This document shows, one piece after another, positions 5,526 through 11,666 of a DNA stretch of 12,936 nt. Numbering within the stretch: position 1 is the first letter of the stretch; the number at the start of each line of letters is the position of its first letter. Source of the stretch: Candidatus Kerfeldbacteria bacterium RIFOXYC2_FULL_38_9 (GTDB lineage: Bacteria; Patescibacteriota; Patescibacteriia; UBA9570; XYC2-FULL-38-9); contig MHKJ01000036.1 of assembly GCA_001818355.1 (NCBI GenBank), positions 1 to 12,936 on the forward strand, in the 5' to 3' direction. Made by a program: the position numbers and the translations under genes. The notes beneath the pieces were generated by a model, which saw only the letters and a program-made list of their open reading frames with translations, searched no databases and was not told the DNA's origin.

Positions 5526-6440
5526 TTACGTTTTTAAATGTCTGTTGATAGCCACCATGCTGGAAACCACGCTTAAAACCACGCCAATCGCTAACTCGGC
5601 TAATACAAAAGACAGCAGGTGTTTTTGAAAATAAACAAAAATAGAAAAATCATAACCGCTAAAAAAGGCGCGTACCGTAGCATCAGAAAAATAAAGCAAA
5701 GTTCCAAACAATAAGGTTGTGATAAAGGCGCTGATTAAGCCAATTAACACACTTTCCAAAATAAACGGACCGCGCACAAACCAATTGGTGGCGCCAACCA
5801 ACTTCATAATCCCCACTTCTTCGCGATGACTGTAGATGGTAATGCGAATGGTGTTGAAAATCACAATAATCGCGATAATTACAAAAATAATACTCACTCC
5901 CATGCCAATTTGATAAGCGCGCTGGGTAATTTGCGTAATGCCATTGATAATATCTTGATTATCGCTATAATCAGTACGATCAATTAAAGTGTTAAAATTT
6001 GATTTTTGAAAAGCTTCAATAATACCTGGGTATTTTTCAATATCTTTGGCGCGAATAGTCAAGCTGGCCGGTAAAACATTTTCATCCAGTTCATCCAAAG
6101 CGGCAATAATTGACGGATCGTCTTTGTGGCTTTCTCGAAACTTGGCTAAAGCGTCGGTTTTAGAAATATAAATAACATCAGCCACGCCCTCAATGGTTTG
6201 GGTATATTTTTGCGCTTGTAAAATCTGCTCTTCACTAACATTATCATAAAAATACAAATCCACGTCCACTTTTTGCTCAACTGCGGAAATAATTTGTTGA
6301 CCGATCACATTCATACCCACCACCAAAGTAATGCTCATGGTGGTTAATACCAAAATGAAAACCGTAATGATTGAAAGCCATAAATTTCGCCAAAAATTCT
6401 GAATAGCAAACTTGGTAGCGCGCGCCAAAGCTAAAATCAT
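5526..6440 (-). CDS. ftsX: Cell division ABC transporter permease FtsX
   Basis: At 304 residues this matches the usual FtsX length. It has one membrane helix near the N-terminus (about 18-42), an extracytoplasmic domain (about 43-175), then three helices (about 178-200, 225-250, 272-296). The segment YSHREEVGIMKLVGATNWFVRGPF (210-233 region) is the typical FtsX cytoplasmic loop and coupling region. With FtsE it forms the membrane complex that, in other bacteria, activates peptidoglycan hydrolases at the division site. The start overlaps the ftsE stop by 4 nt (ATGA), implying translational coupling. Confidence 0.95.
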   Translation of the reverse strand: MILALARATKFAIQNFWRNLWLSIITVFILVLTTMSITLVVGMNVIGQQIISAVEQKVDVDLYFYDNVSEEQILQAQKYTQTIEGVADVIYISKTDALAKFRESHKDDPSIIAALDELDENVLPASLTIRAKDIEKYPGIIEAFQKSNFNTLIDRTDYSDNQDIINGITQITQRAYQIGMGVSIIFVIIAIIVIFNTIRITIYSHREEVGIMKLVGATNWFVRGPFILESVLIGLISAFITTLLFGTLLYFSDATVRAFFSGYDFSIFVYFQKHLLSFVLAELAIGVVLSVVSSMVAINRHLKT

Positions 6441-7117
6441 AATGTGTATTTACCTTTTTTTCTATTAGAAGAAATCGTACCGTTGTCTACCGTAATCACC
6501 CGTTTGTTAATTTCGTTCACTATTTCCGGATTATGCGTCACTAAAACCACAGTGGTTCCTAAAACGTTGATTTTCAAAAGCAAATCAATAATTTCATGCG
6601 CGGTAATGGTGTCTAAATTGCCGGTGGGCTCGTCAGCTACCAAAATTTTTGGACGATGCACCAGGGCGCGAGCAATTACCACTCTTTGTTGCTCACCACC
6701 GGACAAATGATCCGGAAATTTATTAGTCTTTTTTTCTAAACCCACAATTTTCAAAACTTGGGGCACAATTTTGTTAATTTTTTTACGCTTGGCGCCGCAA
6801 ACTTCTAAAGCAAAAGAAATATTTTCCGCTACGGTTTTTCTTTTTAATAATTTAAAATCTTGAAAAACCACTCCGATTTGTCTTCTTAAAACCGGAATTT
6901 CACTGGCCGCAATATGCGAAATATCCCAACCGCCAATAATAATTTTCCCTTCGGTTGGTTTTTCTTCGGCAATAATCATACGAGCAATAGTGGTTTTGCC
7001 CGCTCCTGATTGACCAACAATAGACACAAATTCTCCCGGTTCAATGGCAAAATCCAAATCAGCGGCGGCCACAGTACCATCAGGATAAACTTTGGAAACG
7101 TGTTCAAAGGTAATCAT
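6437..7117 (-). CDS. ftsE: Cell division ATP-binding protein FtsE
   Basis: A 226-residue ABC ATPase with all motifs: Walker A GQSGAGKT (35-42), Q-loop Gln 86 in VVFQDFKLL, signature LSGGEQ (138-143), Walker B ILVADE (158-163), D-loop GNLD, and H-loop His 195. Length and the FQDFKLL sequence are those of FtsE rather than of nutrient importers, and ftsX follows with a 4-nt overlap. It is a cytoplasmic partner of FtsX that couples ATP hydrolysis to control of cell-wall splitting. Its start lies one base after the stop of the RlpA-like gene. Confidence 0.96.
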   Translation of the reverse strand: MITFEHVSKVYPDGTVAAADLDFAIEPGEFVSIVGQSGAGKTTIARMIIAEEKPTEGKIIIGGWDISHIAASEIPVLRRQIGVVFQDFKLLKRKTVAENISFALEVCGAKRKKINKIVPQVLKIVGLEKKTNKFPDHLSGGEQQRVVIARALVHRPKILVADEPTGNLDTITAHEIIDLLLKINVLGTTVVLVTHNPEIVNEINKRVITVDNGTISSNRKKGKYTL

Positions 7118-7118
7118 C

Positions 7119-7904
7119 TTATTTAATAGGATAAACGTTAACAGTCATTATTCCTTGTGAAAGATTGGCCAATTTAGCAAATTTGGCGCTAGGCAGATCA
7201 ATAATTCTGCCGGGAATAAACGGACCCGTGGAAGTGATGCGCACTTTGATTTTTTGTCCGGTAAGCGGATTTTCCACCAAGACGCGTGAACCCAAGGGTA
7301 CTAAATTCATAGCCGCGCCGGTAGCTTCATACCAACTGGCTGATCCGGTAAAATAATCGGCCTTGGTTTTTTGTTTTTCTTTTTGTTTGGGAAGAACCAC
7401 CGCTATCAGCGCGTTAGACGCGTTAACAGAAAAATGCATTTGTTGTTCCTCTTGATTATAAACATAAGAAACGTCTTGCCACTCCCCTATTGTATCATTC
7501 CAAAACATAATTGCATAGCCGCGACTATCTGCTTGCCTTCTGGTTAAAGACAGCCAAATCTCTCCCTGAAGAGCCAGCTCGCTCGGACTGCTTAAAGTAT
7601 AACGCCAGACATTGCCTACTAATTTATAATTTTTAGTAAGTTTTTTCACTTTTTGAGCGTGAGCGGATATTTGACTGAGTTCAATTTGCAATTTTTTCTT
7701 AAAAGCAACAGCATCCTTGGGAATACCTAAACGCAAAACTTTTTTGGGGCTTGTAACCATTGCGCCAAAACGCACATCTTGAGGTTTTAAAACAGCTACC
7801 GCCTTGATGTTAATAGCCCAAACAGGAATAAAATTAAAACAAAAAACAAAAACTGCCAACAGCAGTCCCAAAATCACATGTTTAATTTTTGTCCAAAGCC
7901 TCAT
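7119..7904 (-). CDS. Secreted RlpA-like double-psi beta-barrel protein
   Basis: The 261-residue protein has an N-terminal signal peptide (about 1-30, ending PVWA), a middle beta-rich domain (about 40-172) with FWNDTIGEWQDVSYVY, and a C-terminal RlpA-like double-psi barrel (about 187-258) starting GSASWYEA and including GPFIPGRIIDLPSA. The barrel is shortened: the loop carrying the family's catalytic His is missing, and the usual N-D-R before GPF reads T-S-T. Lytic transglycosylase activity is therefore doubtful; binding to glycan or to a partner is as likely. The gene is first in an operon with ftsE (1-nt gap) and ftsX, so it may be the extracytoplasmic partner of FtsEX. A sigma70-type promoter lies directly upstream. 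Confidence 0.85.
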   Translation of the reverse strand: MRLWTKIKHVILGLLLAVFVFCFNFIPVWAINIKAVAVLKPQDVRFGAMVTSPKKVLRLGIPKDAVAFKKKLQIELSQISAHAQKVKKLTKNYKLVGNVWRYTLSSPSELALQGEIWLSLTRRQADSRGYAIMFWNDTIGEWQDVSYVYNQEEQQMHFSVNASNALIAVVLPKQKEKQKTKADYFTGSASWYEATGAAMNLVPLGSRVLVENPLTGQKIKVRITSTGPFIPGRIIDLPSAKFAKLANLSQGIMTVNVYPIK

Positions 7905-7916
7905 AATACAGATAAT

Positions 7917-7945
7917 AGTATATCCTTCTTATTTACTTTGGTCAA
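7917..7945 (-). promoter_or_regulatory. Promoter of the rlpA-like-ftsEX operon
   Basis: On the minus strand, TTGACC (7945-7940), a 17-bp spacer and TATACT (7922-7917). The start should be near 7910, about 6 nt before the ATG at 7904, leaving a very short leader with no room for a Shine-Dalgarno. Its -35 box and that of the divergent tRNA promoter are identical, which creates a perfect 7-bp inverted repeat (7940-7946/7974-7980). Confidence 0.75.
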
Positions 7946-7974
7946 TACAAACTCATAATAAACTCTACCGAAAA

Positions 7975-8003
7975 TTGACCGAATAACGAAATTTTCATAT
8001 AAT
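7975..8003 (+). promoter_or_regulatory. Promoter of tRNA-Thr
   Basis: TTGACC (7975-7980), a 17-bp spacer and a consensus TATAAT (7998-8003). The predicted start near 8010 is 5 nt before the interrupted tRNA copy (8015) and 66 nt before the functional tRNA (8076). Confidence 0.8.
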
Positions 8004-8014
8004 ACCAGCGTTTT

Positions 8015-8065
8015 GCCGATGTAGCTTCCGCCAGAGGCGGATCCGCCTTCGGCGGACAGTTGGTA
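8015..8065 (+). pseudogene. Duplicated tRNA-Thr 5' fragment, interrupted by palindrome
   Basis: GCCGATGTAGCT (8015-8026) and CAGTTGGTA (8057-8065) equal consecutive bases 1-12 and 13-21 of the tRNA-Thr at 8076. Between them sits exactly a 30-bp palindrome. After base 21 the similarity stops. The fragment lies just behind the tRNA promoter, in the place where the original tRNA 5' end would be expected, and would be transcribed as part of the leader and removed by RNase P. Confidence 0.85.
8027..8056. repeat. 30-bp double-hairpin palindrome
   Basis: It consists of two tandem hairpins with identical 6-bp stems: TCCGCC-AGA-GGCGGA (8027-8041) and TCCGCC-TTC-GGCGGA (8042-8056). The whole unit is also a palindrome apart from the loops. 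It resembles short dispersed GC-rich palindromes seen in Patescibacteria genomes (from memory). No direct target duplication is visible at its ends. Confidence 0.85.
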
Positions 8066-8075
8066 AATTATACCT

Positions 8076-8148
<73 letters not shown>

Positions 8149-8150
8149 TA

Positions 8151-9089
8151 TTACAATTTCGGCAGTAAGCGCAAAATACTAGCTTGCGCTTTTTTATTAG
8201 CCACCACTTTTTCTAAACTATCAAAAGCAATCAAAATATGGCGCGCCTCAACCGTGCCGGCAGATTCGTCTTTATCTGTCACCTTAATAATATGATAACC
8301 GTATTGGGTTTTCACGGGTTGCGAAACATCTCCGATGTTTAAAGCAAAAGCGACAGTTTCAAACTCCTGCACCATTTCTCCTTTGCCGAAAAACCCCAGC
8401 TCTCCCCCATTTTCCGCACTTGCCGAATCATCGCTATATTCGGTCGCATACTCGGAAAAAGGTTTGGCGCCACTTAACACCTCTTGATAAACGGCATCGG
8501 CTTTTTCTTTGGCGCTTTGCGTAATTTCTGCGTCAGCGCTTAATTTGGCCGCAACTTTTTCCCGCAAAATCACTTCATATAAAACATATTTTTTAAATTC
8601 CGTAATTGTCCAACCATAATAATCTTTTAAATTTTGCACCACCTCCGCTTCTCCGTTGGGAGCTTGCGGTAGAATTTCTTGTTCAAAAATATTTTGCACA
8701 TCTTGATCTGAAACCGTAACTTGATATTTATCTGCCCGTTGTTCAATAATTTTAAGATCAATCATTTTTTCTAGTTCCGTACTGCGCAGCTCTTCCCAAG
8801 AAGGCCTGCTGGCTGTTAAAGGTGTGCCCTGGTCTTCTTTTATTTGATAAACTAAATTAAAACCGCTAACTCTTTTTTCCAAATCTTTTAAAGCAACGAA
8901 TTGGCCGTTTACTATGGCCGCGGGATAAGGCAGGGTATTTTTAAGAGCGCTTTTAATTGCACTCGTGCCGTTGTTTTGATAAACCAACCAATAACTTCCC
9001 AAACTTAAAAATAAAAAAAGAGCGATGAATCCTAAAATCAGATAAAGACTTAAGCGTAATTTAGATCTATTTTTTGCTGACGTAGACAT
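8151..9089 (-). CDS. Membrane-anchored parvulin-type peptidyl-prolyl isomerase
   Basis: The 312-residue protein has a short basic N-terminus and one membrane helix (about 12-37), which anchors it outside the membrane. A SurA/PrsA-like N-terminal chaperone region follows (about 55-185), then a parvulin domain: FSEYATEYSDDSASAENGGE (211-230), LGFFGKGEMVQEFETVAFAL (231-250) and YGYHIIKV (263-270). The usual first strand with ARHIL is missing before this domain and instead appears after it, as VEARHILIAF (280-289). This suggests a circularly permuted parvulin fold. The likely role is folding of exported proteins. The gene follows the DivIC-like gene by 4 nt, with no Shine-Dalgarno. Confidence 0.92.
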   Translation of the reverse strand: MSTSAKNRSKLRLSLYLILGFIALFLFLSLGSYWLVYQNNGTSAIKSALKNTLPYPAAIVNGQFVALKDLEKRVSGFNLVYQIKEDQGTPLTASRPSWEELRSTELEKMIDLKIIEQRADKYQVTVSDQDVQNIFEQEILPQAPNGEAEVVQNLKDYYGWTITEFKKYVLYEVILREKVAAKLSADAEITQSAKEKADAVYQEVLSGAKPFSEYATEYSDDSASAENGGELGFFGKGEMVQEFETVAFALNIGDVSQPVKTQYGYHIIKVTDKDESAGTVEARHILIAFDSLEKVVANKKAQASILRLLPKL

Positions 9090-9093
9090 TGTT

Positions 9094-9531
9094 TTAACTG
9101 TTATTATATTTATTCAAAAAAAACTCTAACCATTTTTGGGGATTGCCAACCTCTTTTTGAGGCGCTGTTGATAATTCTAGCTGATTGAACTCATCTGGTA
9201 AAGAACCGTTTTGAGAAGGCAAACTATTATTAGGCAACATGACCATGTGTTCACCTTCTTTTTGTAAACCCAATTTAGTGCGCGCCTCTTCATCTTGGTG
9301 GGAGCTGGTTTGCAACAGAGCAATAATATCGCCAATTTCCACATTTTGCTGGGTTAAACGCGCCACTTCTTGCTCCAATGCACTTATTTCTCTTTGCGTC
9401 ACTTGACGTCTGATCACTTCTTTAATTAAAGAAATGGCTACAAAAATAAACAAAAGGCCCAACAGAAAAACAAAGGCGCGCGATTGCCACACAGATAAAT
9501 ACCACGGAAATACTTGTCCTCTTTTTTTCAT
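9094..9531 (-). CDS. Septum formation initiator (DivIC/FtsB family)
   Basis: A 145-residue bitopic protein: a cytoplasmic N-terminus, one membrane helix (about 18-37), then a coiled coil (about 40-75) and the family motif EARTKLGLQKEGEHMVMLP (82-100), which matches the A-R-x-x-L-G-x-x-x-x-G-E pattern of DivIC/FtsB. In other bacteria these proteins join FtsL and FtsQ/DivIB in the divisome and help activate septal peptidoglycan synthesis. The C-terminal 45 residues are low complexity and unassigned. The start overlaps the stop of the PH-like gene by 4 nt (ATGA), and the isomerase gene follows after 4 nt, so all three form an operon. Confidence 0.9.
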   Translation of the reverse strand: MKKRGQVFPWYLSVWQSRAFVFLLGLLFIFVAISLIKEVIRRQVTQREISALEQEVARLTQQNVEIGDIIALLQTSSHQDEEARTKLGLQKEGEHMVMLPNNSLPSQNGSLPDEFNQLELSTAPQKEVGNPQKWLEFFLNKYNNS

Positions 9532-10052
9532 ATTTCTTCTTGTGTTTCGATTGTTTTTTTGTTATGGTAATTTTGAGCTTGCAAAATACGCTCTTTTACC
9601 CGTAAAGGATCAACCACATCTGGTATTTCCAAATGACCATTGTTGTCACCATAATAAAGGGCAATTGTACCCAGGCGTCCCAGAGTGGCTATAATCCCTT
9701 TGGTATTGTAGCGAATATCTTTAATCTGAGCGAGGTCGCATTCGCTGACTTCGCGAAAAAAAAGAGATCTTTGATCAATATCAATAAAACGCTGATCGGT
9801 GATGATAAAAATATTCTGCGTTCGCAGAATTATCACTCGCAAAATACCAAATAAAGCCAGCGCCATCAACAAAAAGAAAATCACCAATCCCCAAAAAGCA
9901 AAAGTTTGCAAGGGGTACAAAAGAAAAAAGGCCAAAAACAACAAAAAACCATGACGCAAAAGAGGCATTAAATAGTGCCACCAAGAAACATGAATCACGC
10001 TTAAAACAACTTCTTCGTTAAATAATAATTTATTTATTAATCTCTTAGTCAT
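9528..10052 (-). CDS. Membrane protein with bacterial PH-like domain
   Basis: With the ATG at 10052 the product has 174 residues: two membrane helices (about 28-46 and 51-74), then a PH-like domain (about 76-160) containing FIITDQRFIDIDQ and IKDIRYNTKGIIATLGRLGT. This layout is that of the bPH2/YdbS-type proteins, whose role is poorly known. I chose the ATG because the helix-leading sequence begins there; a TTG at 10085 in the same frame would add 11 residues and overlap the divergent microprotein gene. A weak -10 (CATAAT, 10096-10091) lies upstream on this strand inside that small gene. It starts the operon with the DivIC-like and isomerase genes. Confidence 0.8.
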   Translation of the reverse strand: MTKRLINKLLFNEEVVLSVIHVSWWHYLMPLLRHGFLLFLAFFLLYPLQTFAFWGLVIFFLLMALALFGILRVIILRTQNIFIITDQRFIDIDQRSLFFREVSECDLAQIKDIRYNTKGIIATLGRLGTIALYYGDNNGHLEIPDVVDPLRVKERILQAQNYHNKKTIETQEEI

Positions 10053-10172
10053 ATGAGTAAAAAAAATCACAAAAAAAGATGGCAAGAAAAATTATGGATC
10101 GCAATAAGTTTTTTAGGCATTATCGCCTTAATTCTTTTCAGCGTCCTGCCTTATCTTAGCGCTAGTAACTAA
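10053..10172 (+). CDS. 39-residue single-helix membrane microprotein
   Basis: The ORF encodes a lysine-rich N-terminus (MSKKNHKKRWQEK) followed by one strongly hydrophobic helix (about 14-34, LWIAISFLGIIALILFSVLP). It starts at the base next to the PH-like gene's start codon on the other strand, so the two starts together form CATATG, and ends at the base next to the mraY stop codon. It therefore exactly fills a 120-bp gap that would otherwise have no gene. The composition is what one expects of a real small membrane protein. No Shine-Dalgarno or clear promoter is seen, and the function is unknown. Confidence 0.6.
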   Translation: MSKKNHKKRWQEKLWIAISFLGIIALILFSVLPYLSASN

Positions 10173-11228
10173 TTATACCAAATTTTTATCTATTAAAAAT
10201 AATACCAGCCCTAAAACGGCCATCACTGCGGAAATAATCCAAAAACGCATCACGATTTTCGGTTCTCCCCATCCCAGGGCTTCAAAATGATGGTGAATGG
10301 GAGTAGAATGAAAAACTTTTTTTCCGGAGCGGCTAATTTTAGAAATGGTTTGAATAATCACAGATCCGGATTCGATAACCAAAATAAAACCAATGAACGG
10401 CAAAAGCCAGATAGTATTGGTTAAAATAGCCACCACTCCCAAAGTAATTCCCAAGGCCATGGAACCGGTATCGCCCATAAAAAAACGCGCGGGATGAATG
10501 TTAAACCATAAAAAAGCCAAAAGCGCGCCGCAAATAACTCCGCAAAAAGTGGCCAAATCTTCTTTACCCTGAGTAAAAGAAATGGCCGCGTAAGTGGCAA
10601 AGGCGGCTAATAAAACTCCGCCGGCCAGTCCGTCTAAACCATCGGTTTCGTTGACGGAAAAAGCAGTGGCCACAATAATAAAAATAAACAAGGGAATGGT
10701 CCACCAACCAATATCCATCACCGTATAAAAAGGAATGCGCACTATGGTCCATTCCAGTTTAAAGAAAAACCACCAAGCGGCTATTAAAGCAATAGCGGTA
10801 AAAATTAACAAACGATGCCATAAGCGCAACCCCCCTCCGGTAGCGCCCATTTTTTTTACATTAAAAACATCATCAACTAATCCCACTAAAGCAGAAGCCA
10901 GTAAAACTCCTAAAGGCAATAAAGTTTCTTTGCGGGATAAAAAATTAAACTCCGGAGCGATAAAACCGGGAAAAAATTGGGGAATAATAAAAAATAAAAA
11001 AACCATTAGCAAAACCGTCCCCCAAATCAGGATACCGCCCATTGTGGGCGTACCGGTTTTATGAGCGTGTAATTTAGAAAAAATAGGAGTTTTACTAAGG
11101 TCAGAGCGAATATTTTTTTTATACTTATACAAAAAATGGGTCAACAACGGCGTGGCGGCCGCGGCTAAAACAAAAGAAAAAGCGGAAAGCATCAGTACCT
11201 TAACTATTTGGAATGAAGAAAAGCCCAT
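10173..11228 (-). CDS. mraY: Phospho-N-acetylmuramoyl-pentapeptide-transferase MraY
   Basis: A 351-residue polytopic membrane enzyme that transfers phospho-MurNAc-pentapeptide from UDP to undecaprenyl phosphate, giving lipid I, the first membrane step of peptidoglycan synthesis. Motifs: HKTGTPTMGG (56-65), the catalytic pair Asp 119-Asp 120 in GLVDDVFN, NETDGLDGLAGG (193-204), HPARFFMGDTGS (245-256) and PIHHHFE (310-316). About ten membrane helices are apparent and the length is typical. The residue four after the first Asp, usually Lys in the DDxxK motif, is Asn 123. The start is one base after the stop of the upstream membrane protein gene, so they form a two-gene operon. It is not in a complete dcw cluster here. 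Confidence 0.96.
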   Translation of the reverse strand: MGFSSFQIVKVLMLSAFSFVLAAAATPLLTHFLYKYKKNIRSDLSKTPIFSKLHAHKTGTPTMGGILIWGTVLLMVFLFFIIPQFFPGFIAPEFNFLSRKETLLPLGVLLASALVGLVDDVFNVKKMGATGGGLRLWHRLLIFTAIALIAAWWFFFKLEWTIVRIPFYTVMDIGWWTIPLFIFIIVATAFSVNETDGLDGLAGGVLLAAFATYAAISFTQGKEDLATFCGVICGALLAFLWFNIHPARFFMGDTGSMALGITLGVVAILTNTIWLLPFIGFILVIESGSVIIQTISKISRSGKKVFHSTPIHHHFEALGWGEPKIVMRFWIISAVMAVLGLVLFLIDKNLV

Positions 11229-11229
11229 A

Positions 11230-11592
11230 TCAATTATTTAATAATACTAATAAAAAAGCGGAAATAAATAAAAAAACTTCCAATAATAAAGTCATAACCA
11301 ACAAAATACCAAAAATCTCCCTGCTCATTTTTTTAAAATAAAAAATACACAAGATGTTGATAACTAAAATAAACAGCCCTGTACCAGGCACCAAAAAAAG
11401 TTGGCGCCAATTACCCACCAAATCTACGCCGTAAAAAATATTATAATGTAAAAAAACCACCTCTTCGGTATAAGGAATTTTCCATAAAAGCAAAGCCCAG
11501 GCTAAAATATTTAAAACCAAACCCGTTACTGTCGCCAACAAAAACCCGCGAGAAATTTTAGAAATAGCAGATTTTTTTACCGGTGTTTCCAT
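11230..11592 (-). CDS. Small hypothetical three-helix membrane protein
   Basis: With the ATG at 11592 the product has 120 residues and three probable membrane helices (about 17-38, 68-88 and 93-117), with the loop FLHYNIFYGVDLVGNWRQLF (48-67) between the first two. I recall similar HYN-x-x-x-G-V/I-D-L-x-G loops in uncharacterised Patescibacteria membrane proteins, but no function. A GTG at 11610 would extend it by six residues. I prefer the ATG because an extended -10 lies 8 nt before it. It leads the operon with mraY (1-nt gap), hinting at a role in lipid-linked precursor metabolism or the envelope. Confidence 0.8.
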   Translation of the reverse strand: METPVKKSAISKISRGFLLATVTGLVLNILAWALLLWKIPYTEEVVFLHYNIFYGVDLVGNWRQLFLVPGTGLFILVINILCIFYFKKMSREIFGILLVMTLLLEVFLFISAFLLVLLNN

Positions 11593-11600
11593 ATTTTGTA

Positions 11601-11609
11601 ATCTTACCA
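11601..11609 (-). promoter_or_regulatory. Promoter of the mraY operon
   Basis: On the minus strand, an extended -10 TGG-TAAGAT (11609-11601). The -35 region (TTTTAA at 17 bp) is poor. The start would fall at or within 2 nt of the ATG at 11592, giving a leaderless mRNA. Confidence 0.45.
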
Positions 11610-11650
11610 CATTTTACCAAAATTTAAAACTTTTATTTATTCTGAAAATA

Positions 11651-11659
11651 TGTTATAAT
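11651..11659 (+). promoter_or_regulatory. Promoter of the pilB-like gene
   Basis: An extended -10 TGT-TATAAT (hexamer 11654-11659) with only a weak -35 (TTTTAT, 17-bp spacer). It lies 7 nt before the ATG at 11667, so the transcript would start at the start codon. Confidence 0.6.
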
Positions 11660-11666
11660 TTTGACA

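Noticed and set aside
10053..10085. TTG start at 10085 for the PH-like membrane protein
   Set aside because: It would add an FF-rich stretch not expected before the conserved start and would overlap the microprotein gene; the ATG at 10052 is simpler, though not proven.
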